Assembly (NCBI GenBank): GCA_017590115.1
Contig: JAGGNK010008226.1
Span: 8,029,501 to 8,093,500 of the forward strand
Direction: 5' to 3'
Source: Montifringilla adamsi
Taxonomy: Eukaryota; Chordata; Aves; Passeriformes; Passeridae
Length of the DNA: 64,000 bases
The number at the start of each line of letters is the position of its first letter. Within the stretch, counting starts at the first letter, position 1. This document shows positions 49,131-59,600 of this stretch, in pieces. The position numbers and the translations under genes were made by a program. Below the pieces are notes generated by a model. It was not told the origin of the DNA, ran no database searches, and saw nothing but the letters and a program-made list of their open reading frames with translations.

Positions 49131-50977
49131 GAGTGGGGACTGGGACAGCTGGAAACGAGGGCAGGCTCCTTTGCACTGCCTGATGCCCTTTTTGGGGCTC
49201 ACTCCCAGCACAGATGGCATTAGGAGGAGAATATATTTTATTTATTGATTTCAATATCAGAGCTGACTTGCTCTGCTTTCCCCTCTGTGCTCCTGGAGAA
49301 TGCCCAACACAGGAAACACCCCAGTGTGGGAAACACCTGGGAATTCCCAATGTCCCAATGTCCCTGCCAGCCTGAGCTGCATGTGGCATTTGGGACAGGG
49401 GGAAGGATGTCCCTGCTCACCCAGAGCAGCTCCCAGAGCCAAAAGCAGCATCAGGTGCTCCTGGATTGCCCAGCTGTGGAGCTCAGGAATGCCCTGGATG
49501 AAATGCAGTGAAAGCCCTGCCCCGTGCCCAGTGCCAGTGGGAAATTCTCATTAAACAAATGAGCAGCGCACAAATACTGAGTTTACTCAAGGAACACATG
49601 AGGAAATAAATCTAAAATCAGACCTGCACTAAACTGGCATTCAGATTTTGATTAAAAAGAAGAAAAAGAGTTCCCAAAAATCCCATTAAAATTCTGCTGC
49701 AGGCAGCAGCTGGGAGCAGCCCTGGGATTCACCACGACATTTCAAACCAAGGCTGGAAAAGCAGGAGAATTTAAAAGGATGTGCCACAAACCCCAGCAGG
49801 AGCAGAAGGAAAAGCCAGAAAGGAACCAGCTGGCTCTTGCTTTTACCCCAGTCCAGACCAGATCCAAGTTTAAAGCAAACAGAGGAAATGTTGACACAGG
49901 TATCTGTGCACTCCTGAACACGACAAAATGGGAGTTATTTAAGGAAAAACCACTTTTTGCTTTGATAATCCACGGATTCCCCGTGTTTTGAACTTGATCC
50001 CATGCTTTTGCCTGATGTATCCTGGCAGACAACTCTTCCATCACAGAGTCTGAGTCCAGTTTTGGTATTCCCCTCTTTGAACACCTGAAATTTTGACTAC
50101 ATTTAACCAATTTTTGACCAGTCCTAATCATTACCAGCCACACTTGAGGTTTTGAGAGATTCTGCAGGAACTAAACCCTTTTAACCCTTTAATCAGATAT
50201 TTCAGCTTTTGCAGCACAGAAACTGCTGTTTATCCACTTTTTTTTTTTTTTAAATACTGCTTTGATGACCAGGATTTTTAAAAGACAAGGGTGGGGGATG
50301 TAAAAATGAATTCCCCACAAATTCTGACCCCCAGATCTTGGTATCAATGTAAATACTAACTTGAAAGTACTTATTCTAAATCTAGCTAAAATTTTTATTG
50401 GCTTGGAGGAAATTTTTTTTTTAAACCAAAATCTGAATGCCAATTAAGTGCAGGTCTGCTTTTAGACTTAATTCCTCAGGTATTACTTAATTAAACTCAG
50501 TATTTATGTGACATTCATTGATTTAATGAGAATATCTCAACTCAGTGCTGACTCCAACTCCACACACAACATGGGAAGGATTCAAGGACTGCAAAAAACC
50601 TTTGCCTGCGGATTTTGCAGCCTGATAACCCCCAAAATTAACCTTTCAGAGGTTAATTAACCTGTCCTTAGATTTGTGCCAATAAAAGCCTGCTGGGTGA
50701 CGAGGTCAAGCCTTTTTAAACAGATTTTTTTTTTGGGATTTCAAGGTAAGCTTCAATGGGATTTTTCCTGGACTTCACAGCTGCAAAGCCACTTCAAAAT
50801 GAAGATTTGTGTCCTCCCATTCCTGCCTGTGGCCCTGCACAAGGAGGATTTTCCACAGCAGCGTTTTCCAAGGGGGTCAGGGCTGTTGGGAAAACCTTTG
50901 GAATCAACACCAGCTCTGGCTCAGTCCCAGGTGAAGCCTGGGCCCACGGCCAGCTCAACCTAACCAGTCTAAAACCT
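49131..50977. other. Region 3' of the C10orf143-like gene
   Basis: No exon recognised. Parts at 49545-49700 and 50160-50550 are AT-rich. On the minus strand an AATAAA lies at 50399-50394 and an ATTAAA near 50527-50522; either could end the C10orf143-like transcript, about 1.2-1.3 kb after its stop codon. This is a guess from motif alone. Confidence 0.35.
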
Positions 50978-51590
50978 GAAATCTGCCTTTCCTTGTCCTT
51001 TTAAAACAAATTCTGAACTACCTAAACATGAAATCAGCCTTTCCTTGTCCTTTTTAAACAAATTCTGAACCACCTAAACATGAAATCAGCCTTTTCTTGT
51101 CCTTTTAAAACAAATTCTGAACTACCTAAACATGAAATCAGCCTTTCCTTGTCCTTTATGGCCAAATTCTGAGCCACCTAAACATGAAATCTGCCTTTTC
51201 TTGTCCTTTTTAAACAAATTCTGAACTACCTAAACATGAAATCTGAATTTTCTTGTCCTTTTAAAACAAATTCTGAACTACCTAAACATGAAATCTGAAT
51301 TTTCTTGTCCTTTTTAGTCAAATTCTGAGCTAAACATGAAATCAGCCTTTTCTTGTCCTTTTAAAACAATTTCTGAACTACCTAAACATGAAATCTGAAT
51401 TTTCTTGTCCTTTTTAAAACAAATTCTGAGCTAAACATGAAATCTGCCTTTCCTTGTCCCTTATGGACAAATTCTGAGCCACCTAAACATGAAATCTGCC
51501 TTTTCTCATCCTTTTTAGACAAATTCTGAGCTACCTAAACAAGAAATGAGCCTTTTCTTGTCCTGTATGGACAAACTCTGAGCCACCTGA
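50978..51590. repeat. 52-bp minisatellite just 3' of C10orf143-like stop codon
   Basis: About eleven units of 52 bases (some shortened) of the type GAAATCAGCCTTTCCTTGTC, CTTTTAAAACAAATTCTGAA, CTACCTAAACAT. It lies 130 bases beyond the stop codon and would be in the 3' UTR if the transcript extends to the candidate poly(A) signals. Confidence 0.93.
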
Positions 51591-51720
51591 GGAGCAGCAG
51601 CGTTTTGGGCAGGTGTGAGGTTGCAGGGCACGGTGCCCAGAGGGGCAGCAGGGCCAGGATCAGCTGCATCCTGGGGATCCCAGCAGGAAATCTGAGCTGC
51701 TCCTCTGCCCCTCTCCGTTT

Positions 51721-51750
51721 CTAGAAGCCCAGGATGTGACTGAAGTGGCC
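51721..51750 (-). CDS. C10orf143: C10orf143-like, coding exon 4 (last)
   Basis: Thirty coding bases read on the minus strand after a strong acceptor (TTTTTCTCATTCCAG). They encode GHFSHILGF and a TAG stop. As I recall it, the human protein ends GHFSHTKNH, so the first five residues are identical and the length is the same. Phase 0 matches exon 3. The exon has no other identity that I recognise. The rest of the exon is 3' UTR of unknown extent. Confidence 0.8.
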   Translation of the reverse strand, partial: GHFSHILGF

Positions 51751-52451
51751 CTGGAATGAGAAAAATCTCAGGTCAGGACAAAGGAGCTTGGCAAAAAGGC
51801 TTTTCCTCACTCTTCATTGTCAAATTTTATTTGAAATCGCTGAGTACCACCACAAATATTCCCTTTTTTTTTTTTTTTTTTTGCCCTCCAGGGATGAATG
51901 GAAATCAATTAACACAATCAATGTCTGCTCAGTCACAGCTCCTGGTGGAAACTTTGATGGAAACTTTGCCTTTAATTCCATAAATCAGAGATTTTGCTAT
52001 GAAGATCCAGCATTTCCTCTCACCTCTCCTCATTTTGGCTCTGGAAGGAGCAATATTTTCAATATTTTATCTATTCCTTAGAAAGGAAATATCCAATTAC
52101 AAAAAAAAAAAAAGGAGATAGAGTGAGATTCCTGAATATTTTGTTATGATCCAGTAAATCAAGGACAAATAAAATTGGGTAGAGGAAGTGTTATGTTATT
52201 GTTCCTTTCAGTTACTTCCCAAATTCTGCTTTTTAGAGGGAATTTGAAAAATGTGTTGAGAATCTCCAGATTTTCCAAGTGCTGCTGGAAACATTAATTT
52301 GTGCTCTGCTGAAATGCTAGATCCATCTCCTTTATTTTTAATTTCCACTCTTTCTTCCTGAGCAATGCAATTGTGGAGGTTATTAACTTCATGTTGTAAT
52401 GGGAACAAGCCCCAGTCCTTTTTGTCCCAGAAAACAGATTCCCACACTTAC
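51751..52451 (-). other. C10orf143: C10orf143-like intron 3
   Basis: A 701-bp AT-leaning intron with a T-run at 51865-51882 and an A-run at 52101-52112. No further exon is seen. Confidence 0.7.
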
Positions 52452-52517
52452 AGATTCTCCAGCAACACATCTCGGGCAGGGCTGGGAAATGCCTTTGCTC
52501 CCATGATTTTCCAAAAT
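52452..52517 (-). CDS. C10orf143: C10orf143-like, coding exon 3 (CPRC motif)
   Basis: A 66-bp exon between TTTTGTTCCTCAG and GTAAGT on the minus strand. It encodes ILENHGSKGISQPCPRCVAG plus ES. The human protein, from memory, has NGGRSSAQPCPRCIAGES here: QPCPRC, AGES and the spacing agree. The CPRC pair could bind a metal or simply be a conserved short motif; the protein has no known function to my knowledge. Phase 0 at both ends. This is the exon that identifies the gene. Confidence 0.85.
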
Positions 52518-52648
52518 CTGAGGAACAAAACCAGACACAAATTCATCAAAAAAAAAAAAAAAAAAAAAGAGGGTAATTACTTGCAGCTTTATGATAAAAT
52601 GATTTGAGAAGTGATTTTGCAGCAAACCCAGGGACAGAGAGGACTTAC
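52518..52648 (-). other. C10orf143: C10orf143-like intron 2
   Basis: A 131-bp intron with a 20-base A-run at 52550-52569 (a T-run in the sense of the gene, serving as or near the polypyrimidine tract of exon 3). Confidence 0.75.
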
Positions 52649-52789
52649 CACGGAATTCTGCTTCGTCTTTGCAGCCCAGGGAGCGGAGTCAGGGAGGAGT
52701 TTCTGCCTGGAGTCCAGGTCCATGGCACAGCCCACGAGCTGGGCACCAGCCTCGCCGGGAGCGGTGCCCAGCAGCCTGCACGCCCGCTT
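52649..52789 (-). CDS. C10orf143: C10orf143-like, coding exon 2
   Basis: A 141-bp exon between TTGGCCGTTGCAG and GTAAGT on the minus strand. It encodes 47 residues starting KRACRLLGTAPGEAGAQLVG, then CAMDLDSRQKLLPDSAPWAA, then KTKQNSV. The human counterpart, from memory, begins KRVCRRLEASG. Similarity is highest at the KR-CR-L start and weak later, as expected for a fast-evolving small protein. The acceptor lies at the edge of a 41-bp tandem repeat that contains two more copies of a similar acceptor. Confidence 0.78.
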
Positions 52790-52910
52790 CTGCAACGGCC
52801 AAAAGAACGCTGACATCTCCGTGTCAGCTTCTGCAACAGCCAAAAGAACGCTGACATCTCCGTGTCAGCTTCTGCAACAGCCAAAAGAATGCTGACATCT
52901 CCGTGCCAGC
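52788..52910. repeat. 41-bp tandem repeat carrying the exon 2 splice acceptor
   Basis: About three units of 41 bases: AAAAGAACGCTGACATCTCC then GTGTCAGCTTCTGCAACAGCC, starting at 52801, 52842 and 52883. On the minus strand each GGCTGTTGCAGAAGC or its relative is a potential 3' splice site. The unit is not a multiple of three, so moving to an upstream acceptor changes frame. Confidence 0.93.
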
Positions 52911-53002
52911 GCAGCCCCACGGCCCGGGAACGGGCTGCCCATGCCTGCCAAGGATGCCACAGCCACTGGGAAAACACCAGGATGGCAATGGGCTGGGAGA
53001 GC

Positions 53003-53150
53003 AGGAATTCTGTACCTCACATCTCACTGTGCCCCTGGGAGCAGGAATTCTGTGTCTCACACCTTCCTGGGAGCAGGAATTCTGTGTCTCACACCTCCCT
53101 GGGGGCAGGAATTCTGTACCCGGCAGGAATTCTGTACCTCACACCTCCCT
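53003..53150. repeat. Minisatellite GGGAGCAGGAATTCTGTGTCTC
   Basis: Four to five units of about 31 bases (GGGAGCAGGAATTCTGTGTC, TCACACCTTCCT), partly truncated at the right end. Confidence 0.88.
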
Positions 53151-55104
53151 GTGCCCCAGTCCCATGAAATCCCTGGGAAGAGGCATCCCTGAGCCTCCAC
53201 CCCAGCAGGACTTGGCATGGGGCTGATCCAAGGAATTGTGTGGAAGGAGTGATTAGATGCAGGAAACAAGGAAAAGCCTTGGATCCGTGCTCCCAGTGAC
53301 GGGGACATCCTTGAGAGGGGTTCTGTGCCTTCCCTGAACACTGGCACCTTCTCCCAGTGCTGCTCCATCCACTCCCTGCTCCTGGAGCTGTGCCCCGAGC
53401 CCTGCCCAGCACCGAGGGCTGTCTGGCTGTCTGTCTGTCTGTCCTGGAGCCCAAGGGCTGAGCTGAGTGACCCCTCACAGGACCAGGGGCTCCCAAAACT
53501 GCTGCTCTGAGCAGCACGCTGGGAACGGGGAGGTTCAGCTGCAAATCCATGGGAAACACCACGTGGAAACCTCCAGAAGAACATCCCCGGGCTGAGAGTG
53601 CCCCTGGAAGGGGAGGATGACCCACAGCCCAGGCAGGGCTCCTTGGAACTGCCCAGCAGATGGACACAAGCACGGGAATTCCAAAACTGACACGGATTTA
53701 GGGCCTGAACGCCAGAGAGACACTCGGGATGTTCGTTCCCAAACAAACTTTGTTTGAGGAATCCCAACATTCCATCTCTTTCTCCAGGAAGAAGGTGTGC
53801 TGGCACAGAACTAACAGGCTGCTGAAGCACACAAAGGGAATTTAAGGTTGGAATAAAGTTGTGGAAAACCAAAAATGGATCAATGCACCAGGAACCTCAG
53901 CAGGAAAGAGCTGAGATGGGATCAGCAGGAAGGGAGGCAGGATATCAGGATGGGAAAGGAATCCAAGAGTGAAATATGTACTGCAGTAAGAAAGGGAATA
54001 ATGGAATAAAAGTCTGGGGAGGTCCTCTAAATCCTTGAGATTGCCTCCCACTGGGAAAATATCCTCTGCCTCTGCTGCTGCAGAGCTCCTCCTTGATTGC
54101 AGGGAAAGGCAAAGTGCAGCACCAAACGGGGAATGTGTGTCAGATGAGGGGGCAAAGGGAAAAATTACTCAATGCCTCACTCCAGGAGGAATTTGGCTGA
54201 TTAAAAATAAATGCCAGGTATTGTTTTGGGGGGTTTGCTCAGTGTCAGGAATTCAGCACATGGAGGAGACAAACTCATCCCACTGATGCCAGCCTGGGGG
54301 AGACTCCAGCCTCTGGAATTGTCTCCTGGGGAAGAAGCAGCCACTGCAGAGCCCTCCCTGCCTGGGACAGGGACAGGGATCAGCAGCTCCCTGCCCCAAA
54401 GGCAAGCAGGGACTGTTTGCTTGTGCCAGGGAATGATCTGGGCAGGCAGCTGGGAAGGGAGCAGGACACCAGCAACGGGCAGGAACGACACATCTCCCTG
54501 CAGAGAAATCATCCTCACTGTCCTGTCCAGCTGGGAAATCCACTCGTTTTCACTGATGGGATAAAGACCTCAGAGATGAAACCAAACTCACGCCAAACCC
54601 AGCTCCACTGGACACCCAACCTGAAGGAGCTGTAGGAGAAGTTCTGGTCATTTGACGGGGTATTTTGGGTCCAATTTTAAAGATTTTCTCCAACTTTAAT
54701 GTGTCCTTTTTTGACCCCATTTTTAAAGCCAGGCTGTCTCCAGTTTGGGGTTCCAGCAGGCCTGTCCCACAGGTCTGCACAGAGCCCAGCTCCCCCTGAT
54801 CAGCCCCTCTGGATCCCTGAGGAATGATGGCCCTGGGAGATGCTCCCTGCTGTCTGCTCTGTGGAAGGATGGGAAAGCACAGGGAATGTGAGATCCATGC
54901 AGATCCACCTGGGAAACTCTACCTGAAGATCAATCCAAACCAGGACACACTGGGAGCCTTGAAAATCTGACATTCCTCTAAGTCCAAATGCCTTAAAATC
55001 CAACCTTCCAACCCAAACCAGCCTGGGATTCAGATTCCTCTCTGTCATCTCGGAGCCAGGAGAGCAGCAATAGATGGAATTAGTGAGGCTGCCTGGTTAA
55101 AGAG

Positions 55105-55495
55105 GGCTTCAGCCAGAAAGAAAGAAAAAAATTAAATAAGGAAAAAAGGAATAAAAAAAGGAAAAGAAAAAAAAAATACCAGTAAGAAAAAAAGGGAAAA
55201 AAAAAAAAAAAAAACAAACAAACCAAAACCAAAACAAGCAAAGCGGGGAAAAGGAAAAAAAAAATAAAAAAAAGGAAGGAAAGGCAAAATAAGTGAAAAG
55301 AAAAAAGGGAAAGAAAAAACAGAAACAGTAATTAAAAAGGAATAAAGGAAAAGGAAGAAAGGGAAAAACGAGAAATTCAAAAGGAAGAAAAGGAAAAAGA
55401 TAAAAAAAAAAAGAATAACAGGAAAAATAAAACGGGAAAGAGAAAATGCGGGAAAAGAAACGATGGAAAAACAGGAAAAAAGAAGGAAAAACCCC
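55105..55495. repeat. Purine-rich tract, about 390 bases
   Basis: The plus strand is almost wholly A and G (AAGGAAAAAG, GGAAGAAAAG types), with few pyrimidines mostly at 55215-55240. On the transcribed minus strand it is a polypyrimidine tract beginning about 200 bases after the exon 1 donor. Sequence of this type can form triplex DNA. Confidence 0.9.
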
Positions 55496-55694
55496 GAAGC
55501 CTGTTGAGCTCAGTGCCCGCCCGACCGTGCCGCTCCCGAGCCGGCACCACCCGCGACAGTCGCGACACGGCCCGAGCGCCACCGGCACCGGCACCGGGCC
55601 CTGCCCGAGCCTCTGCCTCTGCCCTGATCCCGGTGCCGCTCCCGTCCGCATTCCCGATTTCCCGTTCCTGTTCCCACCCTCGTTCCCGACTCAC

Positions 55695-55763
55695 GCATTC
55701 CGGCTCCCCGGCTGCCCCCGGCCCGAGCGCCCCGCGCCGGCCCCGCACCGGCCCCGCGGCCAT
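55695..55763 (-). CDS. C10orf143: C10orf143-like, coding exon 1
   Basis: Starts at ATG 55763-55761 in an optimal context (GCCGCCATGG) and encodes MAAGPVRGRRGALGPGAAGE then PEC before a GTGAGT donor. It is 23 codons in phase 0, the same length as the human part before the KR-C-RL block as I recall it, though residues are hardly conserved. It lies in a CpG island. Length, phase, start context and donor all fit, but the assignment is weaker than for exons 3 and 4. Together the four exons encode 101 residues; human has about 108. Confidence 0.65.
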
Positions 55764-55764
55764 G

Positions 55765-56085
55765 GCGGCACCGGCACCGCCCCGGGACCGCCCCGGGAAC
55801 CGGCACTGCCCCGGCACCGCCCTGGCACCGCCCCGGGACCGCCCCTAGAACCGGCACCGCCCCTGGAACCGGCACTGCCCCTGGAACCGGCACTGCCCCG
55901 GGACCGCCCCGGGAACCGGCCCTGGAACCGGCACCGCCCCGGGAACCGGCACTGCCCCGGGACCGCCCCGGGAACCGGCCCTGGAACCGCCCCGGGACCG
56001 CCCCGGCACCGCCCCGGGACCGCCCCTGGAACCGGCACTGCCCCGGGAACCGGCACCGCCCCGGCACCGCCCCGTATCGCTCCTG
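55765..56085. repeat. GC-rich minisatellite CCGCCCCGGGAACCGGCACTG
   Basis: Variable units of 10-21 bases built from CCGCCCCGGGA and ACCGGCACTG, directly upstream of the C10orf143-like start codon, so likely in the promoter or 5' UTR. It makes the longest open frame in the window (447 codons), which is a repeat artefact. Confidence 0.9.
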
Positions 56086-56261
56086 GAAGGCGGCACCGGG
56101 ATGCGCTCCTGGATACAGCCCCGACCCCGGAGCTTCCCCCGGACCGGCCGGGGCTGCGGTCCCGGTTCCGACACCGACCCGGAGCGGTCGCGGCCGCTCC
56201 GCATCCATCGCGCAGCGCGGAGCCCGCCCGGATCACGGGATGGCCACGCTGGACGCCAAAT

Positions 56262-56640
56262 GCCATCAGTGCCACCCCTGCCATGGCAGGGACACCTTCC
56301 CCTGTCCCAGCTGCTCCCAGCCCCAGTGTCCAGCCTGGCCTTGGGCACTGCCAGGGATCCAGGGGCAGCCCCAGCTGCTCTGGGCACCCTGTGCCAGGCC
56401 TGCCCACCCTGCCAGGGAACAATTCCCAATTCCCAATATCCCATCTAAATCTACCCGATGTCAGCTCAAAGCCCTTCCCCGTGTCCTGTCCCTCCATCTC
56501 TCAGCTCCTTCAGGCACTGAAAGGTCACACTGAGCTCACCCCAATCCTTCTCCAGGCTGAACGATCCCCACTCTCCCAGCCCTTCTCACAGGGGAGAAGC
56601 TCCCTCCACGCCTCTCTCGTAAGACCCCGCTGCCCTTCCA
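56262..56640 (-). mobile_element. CR1 LINE 3' end (longest copy)
   Basis: Reverse CR1: CCATGGCAGGGACACCTTCC, GGCCTTGGGCACTGCCAGGG, CTGCTCTGGGCACCCTGTGC, TTCCCAATATCCCATCTAAA, then GGTCACACTGAGCTCACCCC and AGGCTGAACGATCCCCACTC. It keeps more internal CR1 sequence than the other copies. Confidence 0.92.
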
Positions 56641-59600
56641 GGTGCAGCGGGCAGTTTTGCAGGAGAGAACACAGATTATTCCCTGGCATCCCTTCCTTCC
56701 GAAGCTTATTCTGCACTCGGGATCCAGTTGTACTTCCAGGAGATGCTCTGTCACATTCCCTGGGCCTGAGGGCATCTCACAAAAGATAATCCACAAATTC
56801 TTCTGTTTTTCCTTTTTTCATTAGCACTTGCCATGCCTGTTAGCAGAATAGCCAAGATCCAGGTAAATCCAGTTTGCAGAACACCCCAAGTCCCTGAAGA
56901 GCTGGAACCAAACCCAAACCCAGCCACAACAAATCAGATTTATTTAATTATTTCCAAGCCATCTCCCAGAGCTGCTTACGTGTCCTGCCAGTACAGCTCT
57001 GGGGAATGTTTTCCAGTGCCTGTTCCTGTTGACAACAATGGGAAGCACCACAAATCCCAGGAATCCTGTGCCACATCCACCTCAGCGTGCCAGCACGGGG
57101 CAGGGCATCCCATCCTGCAGGTGCCAGCTGTGCACCTGGCTGCTGTTGATGTGGACACACTTCCAAATTTCCACCGTGTCTTCTCCAGGTGAGCCCTGAC
57201 CAAGAAAGCCCTCCAGGATGGGAACACGGATGTGCTGTCTCTGGCAGAGGGAGCTGGTTCCCCTCCATGCCATCAGCTGGACTTTCCTGATTTTTATCTG
57301 GCATGTTTTGCCCTGGATTTGCAGTGAAATTCCTTTGTACCACCCCAAAATCCCGTTTTTAGCTTTGGTGTTGAATCCTGAGAAAATGAGGGCTCACAAG
57401 TCTCATTCTCCTCTCAGTTTTCCTTCCTTTTTCTCCATCCTTTCTCTGCTGTTAACTCCCTCATTTCACGGGGTGATTTAAAAGGAGAAGTTCTCAGAAG
57501 TACCTGGGTTGGAAGGAACCTCTTGAGGTGCTCCTGAAGCAGGATTGTGTCCCGAGGGGAAACTCCTCCTCCAAGGACGGAGATCCCACGCCCTGCCCCC
57601 GTTTGCCCACCCTCCAGAATTAAACCTGTCTACCCCAAATAAATGGATTTAGGAGCCACCAACCCCCCACAGCTCCCCCCATTCCCTGGCACTCCTTGCT
57701 GAGTGCTGGGAGACAGCCTTGGGATTTATGACATTAATTACACTTCCAAACCTGTTTGTTCTCTTTTTTTGGGCCAAAGCTGAACGAGATATTTAGAACT
57801 TCAGCTGGGCCCTTCATTTTACCATTTTCCCAGAGGAAAATATCAGTATTTCCATGTTTTCCCAGTAAAACTCCCCAATATTTTGTTCTATTCTGTGTGT
57901 ACATCTCTGTGACATTTAACCAGGAAAACTGCTGTCCTGCCAGAGCCTTTTCCCAGTGCTCTTCAGTAAATGTTTTAAAATTTAATTTAATTTCTTCATT
58001 TTGTTTTTAAATTTCTTCGTTTAATACCAGTTATATTTTAATATCAGAATAATAATATTGGAATAAAGAAAGGATTTAGCCACATAAGAAAAAGGTTGCT
58101 AGGTGTATTCTGAAGTTATTATTTTTTATTTTACACTGCAATAAATACTATTTTTGGATCAAAACAGAGTGTGGATATATCCTGAATATTTGGCAAGTTC
58201 CAGCTACTTCCAGCTGGAATTCCAGTCTCTTTCCTGTTACGTCTTTTTGTCTGTAATATTAACACCATTAAGCACCAGGAACTTTTCTGCCGTGCAAGAA
58301 ATGGTGGGATCAGGGCCTGGCTAGAACAGGAATTAGGTTACAACATCAACATTTCAGGGAATTCCCAGCTGGAATGTATCAGGTTAACCCTGTATCCATA
58401 GGGAAGGTGCTTTCACTCCTCCAGCTGGGCACTAAATGTGGGAATTAGCACATGGAAAGCTGTTGGAACCCTGGAAACTGAGAATTCCAGACTCTCTGTG
58501 CTGCCAGGCTCTGACCCCCAGGAGAACACTGCATTGACCTGGGGCCGTGGAGAAGCTTCCAAAATGGAATGACAGCACTGGGATTGTGGGTGTGCAGTTT
58601 GGATAGAAGTGTGTGATATCACAGGGTGGGAAACTCAGAGTTTAAGGGTTTAGAATACAGTAATAGATATTGATGGAGATTTTAGGGTGAAGGCTGGTCC
58701 TTCTTCACCTTCTTCTTCATCAGTTTAGATAGCATTGTGTAATTGGATAAGAAAGCCCACGCTGCAGATCACAGGTACTTGGTTATTAAGTTACAAGTAA
58801 AAATAATTGAGGTGTCATTTGTTAATTGGACAGTTTATCCTTAAAAGGCCTTGCAGAGAGAGAGAGATGGGGCTCCAGTTTTGGTTTGTTGGAGTGAAGT
58901 GCTGCAGAACTCAGGGTTTGTGAGACCGTGCATGGATAAGAACTGATAAACATCTGAGTCCCAACAAGAAATACCCTCTCACACATTTAATCCCGACCTT
59001 GGCAGAAAAGAAACAAAGAATCCATTAGAAAGGCCACACAGGATTCTTTGGGAAACCTGCTGGAAAACTGCAGAGGGGTTTGGGAGCAGCTGGGAGCACC
59101 CAGCCAGCCTCTTCCCTCGGGGGTTTTTCACCCCAGTTTGGGTTCCACATCCATCTCCTGGGGGTGCAGGTGAGCAGGGCTAATTAACCTGCCACTTGCC
59201 AGGTTAATTTGTCCCCCTGCCTGCTCCGTCCCAAGTCCTTGAAGCTTCCCTGGGACGCCCCTGCCAAGGCTCCATATGGGATCCCAGAAATACAGCCGGG
59301 TGGGAAGGAGATTTAGCTCTCCCCTGTCTCCGTGGGCCTATCCATTTGGAGCAGCACTCCTCGCCTTGTTCTTCCCAAGGAACCTGGAAAAGGTCTCGGG
59401 AAGCTCTCAAGGCTGAGGGTTTGATTTATGGGGCAGAGCTGGAGCTGACATCGGCCACGGAGGGAAGAGATTTATTTCCAGGGGTTCCATCTGTCCCACG
59501 CCTCCTTCCCAGAGCGGAGCCCTGGCACGGAGCCTCGGCCCCTATCCCATAATGCCTGCACCCAGACCCTTGGGATCCCCTCTGCTGAATTCCTTCACGG

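Larger units (their letters stand above)
52790..55694 (-). other. C10orf143: C10orf143-like intron 1
   Basis: A 2.9-kb intron. It holds the splice-site repeat at its 3' end, a second minisatellite (53003-53150), a possible CR1 remnant near 54955-55040 and a long purine tract (55105-55495). No other exon is recognised; open frames here lack splice partners. Confidence 0.65.
55500..56240. promoter_or_regulatory. CpG island at start of C10orf143-like gene
   Basis: Dense CpG from about 55500 to 56240 spanning exon 1 and 0.5 kb upstream. No TATA box was seen on the minus strand, as usual for CpG-island promoters. Much of the upstream half is a GC minisatellite. Confidence 0.6.

Noticed and set aside
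55446..56789. Longest open frame in the window (447 codons, plus strand)
   Set aside because: It runs through a purine tract, a GC minisatellite and a reverse CR1 copy. The residues are Pro/Gly/Arg/Thr repeats from the minisatellite, with no domain and no start or splice support.
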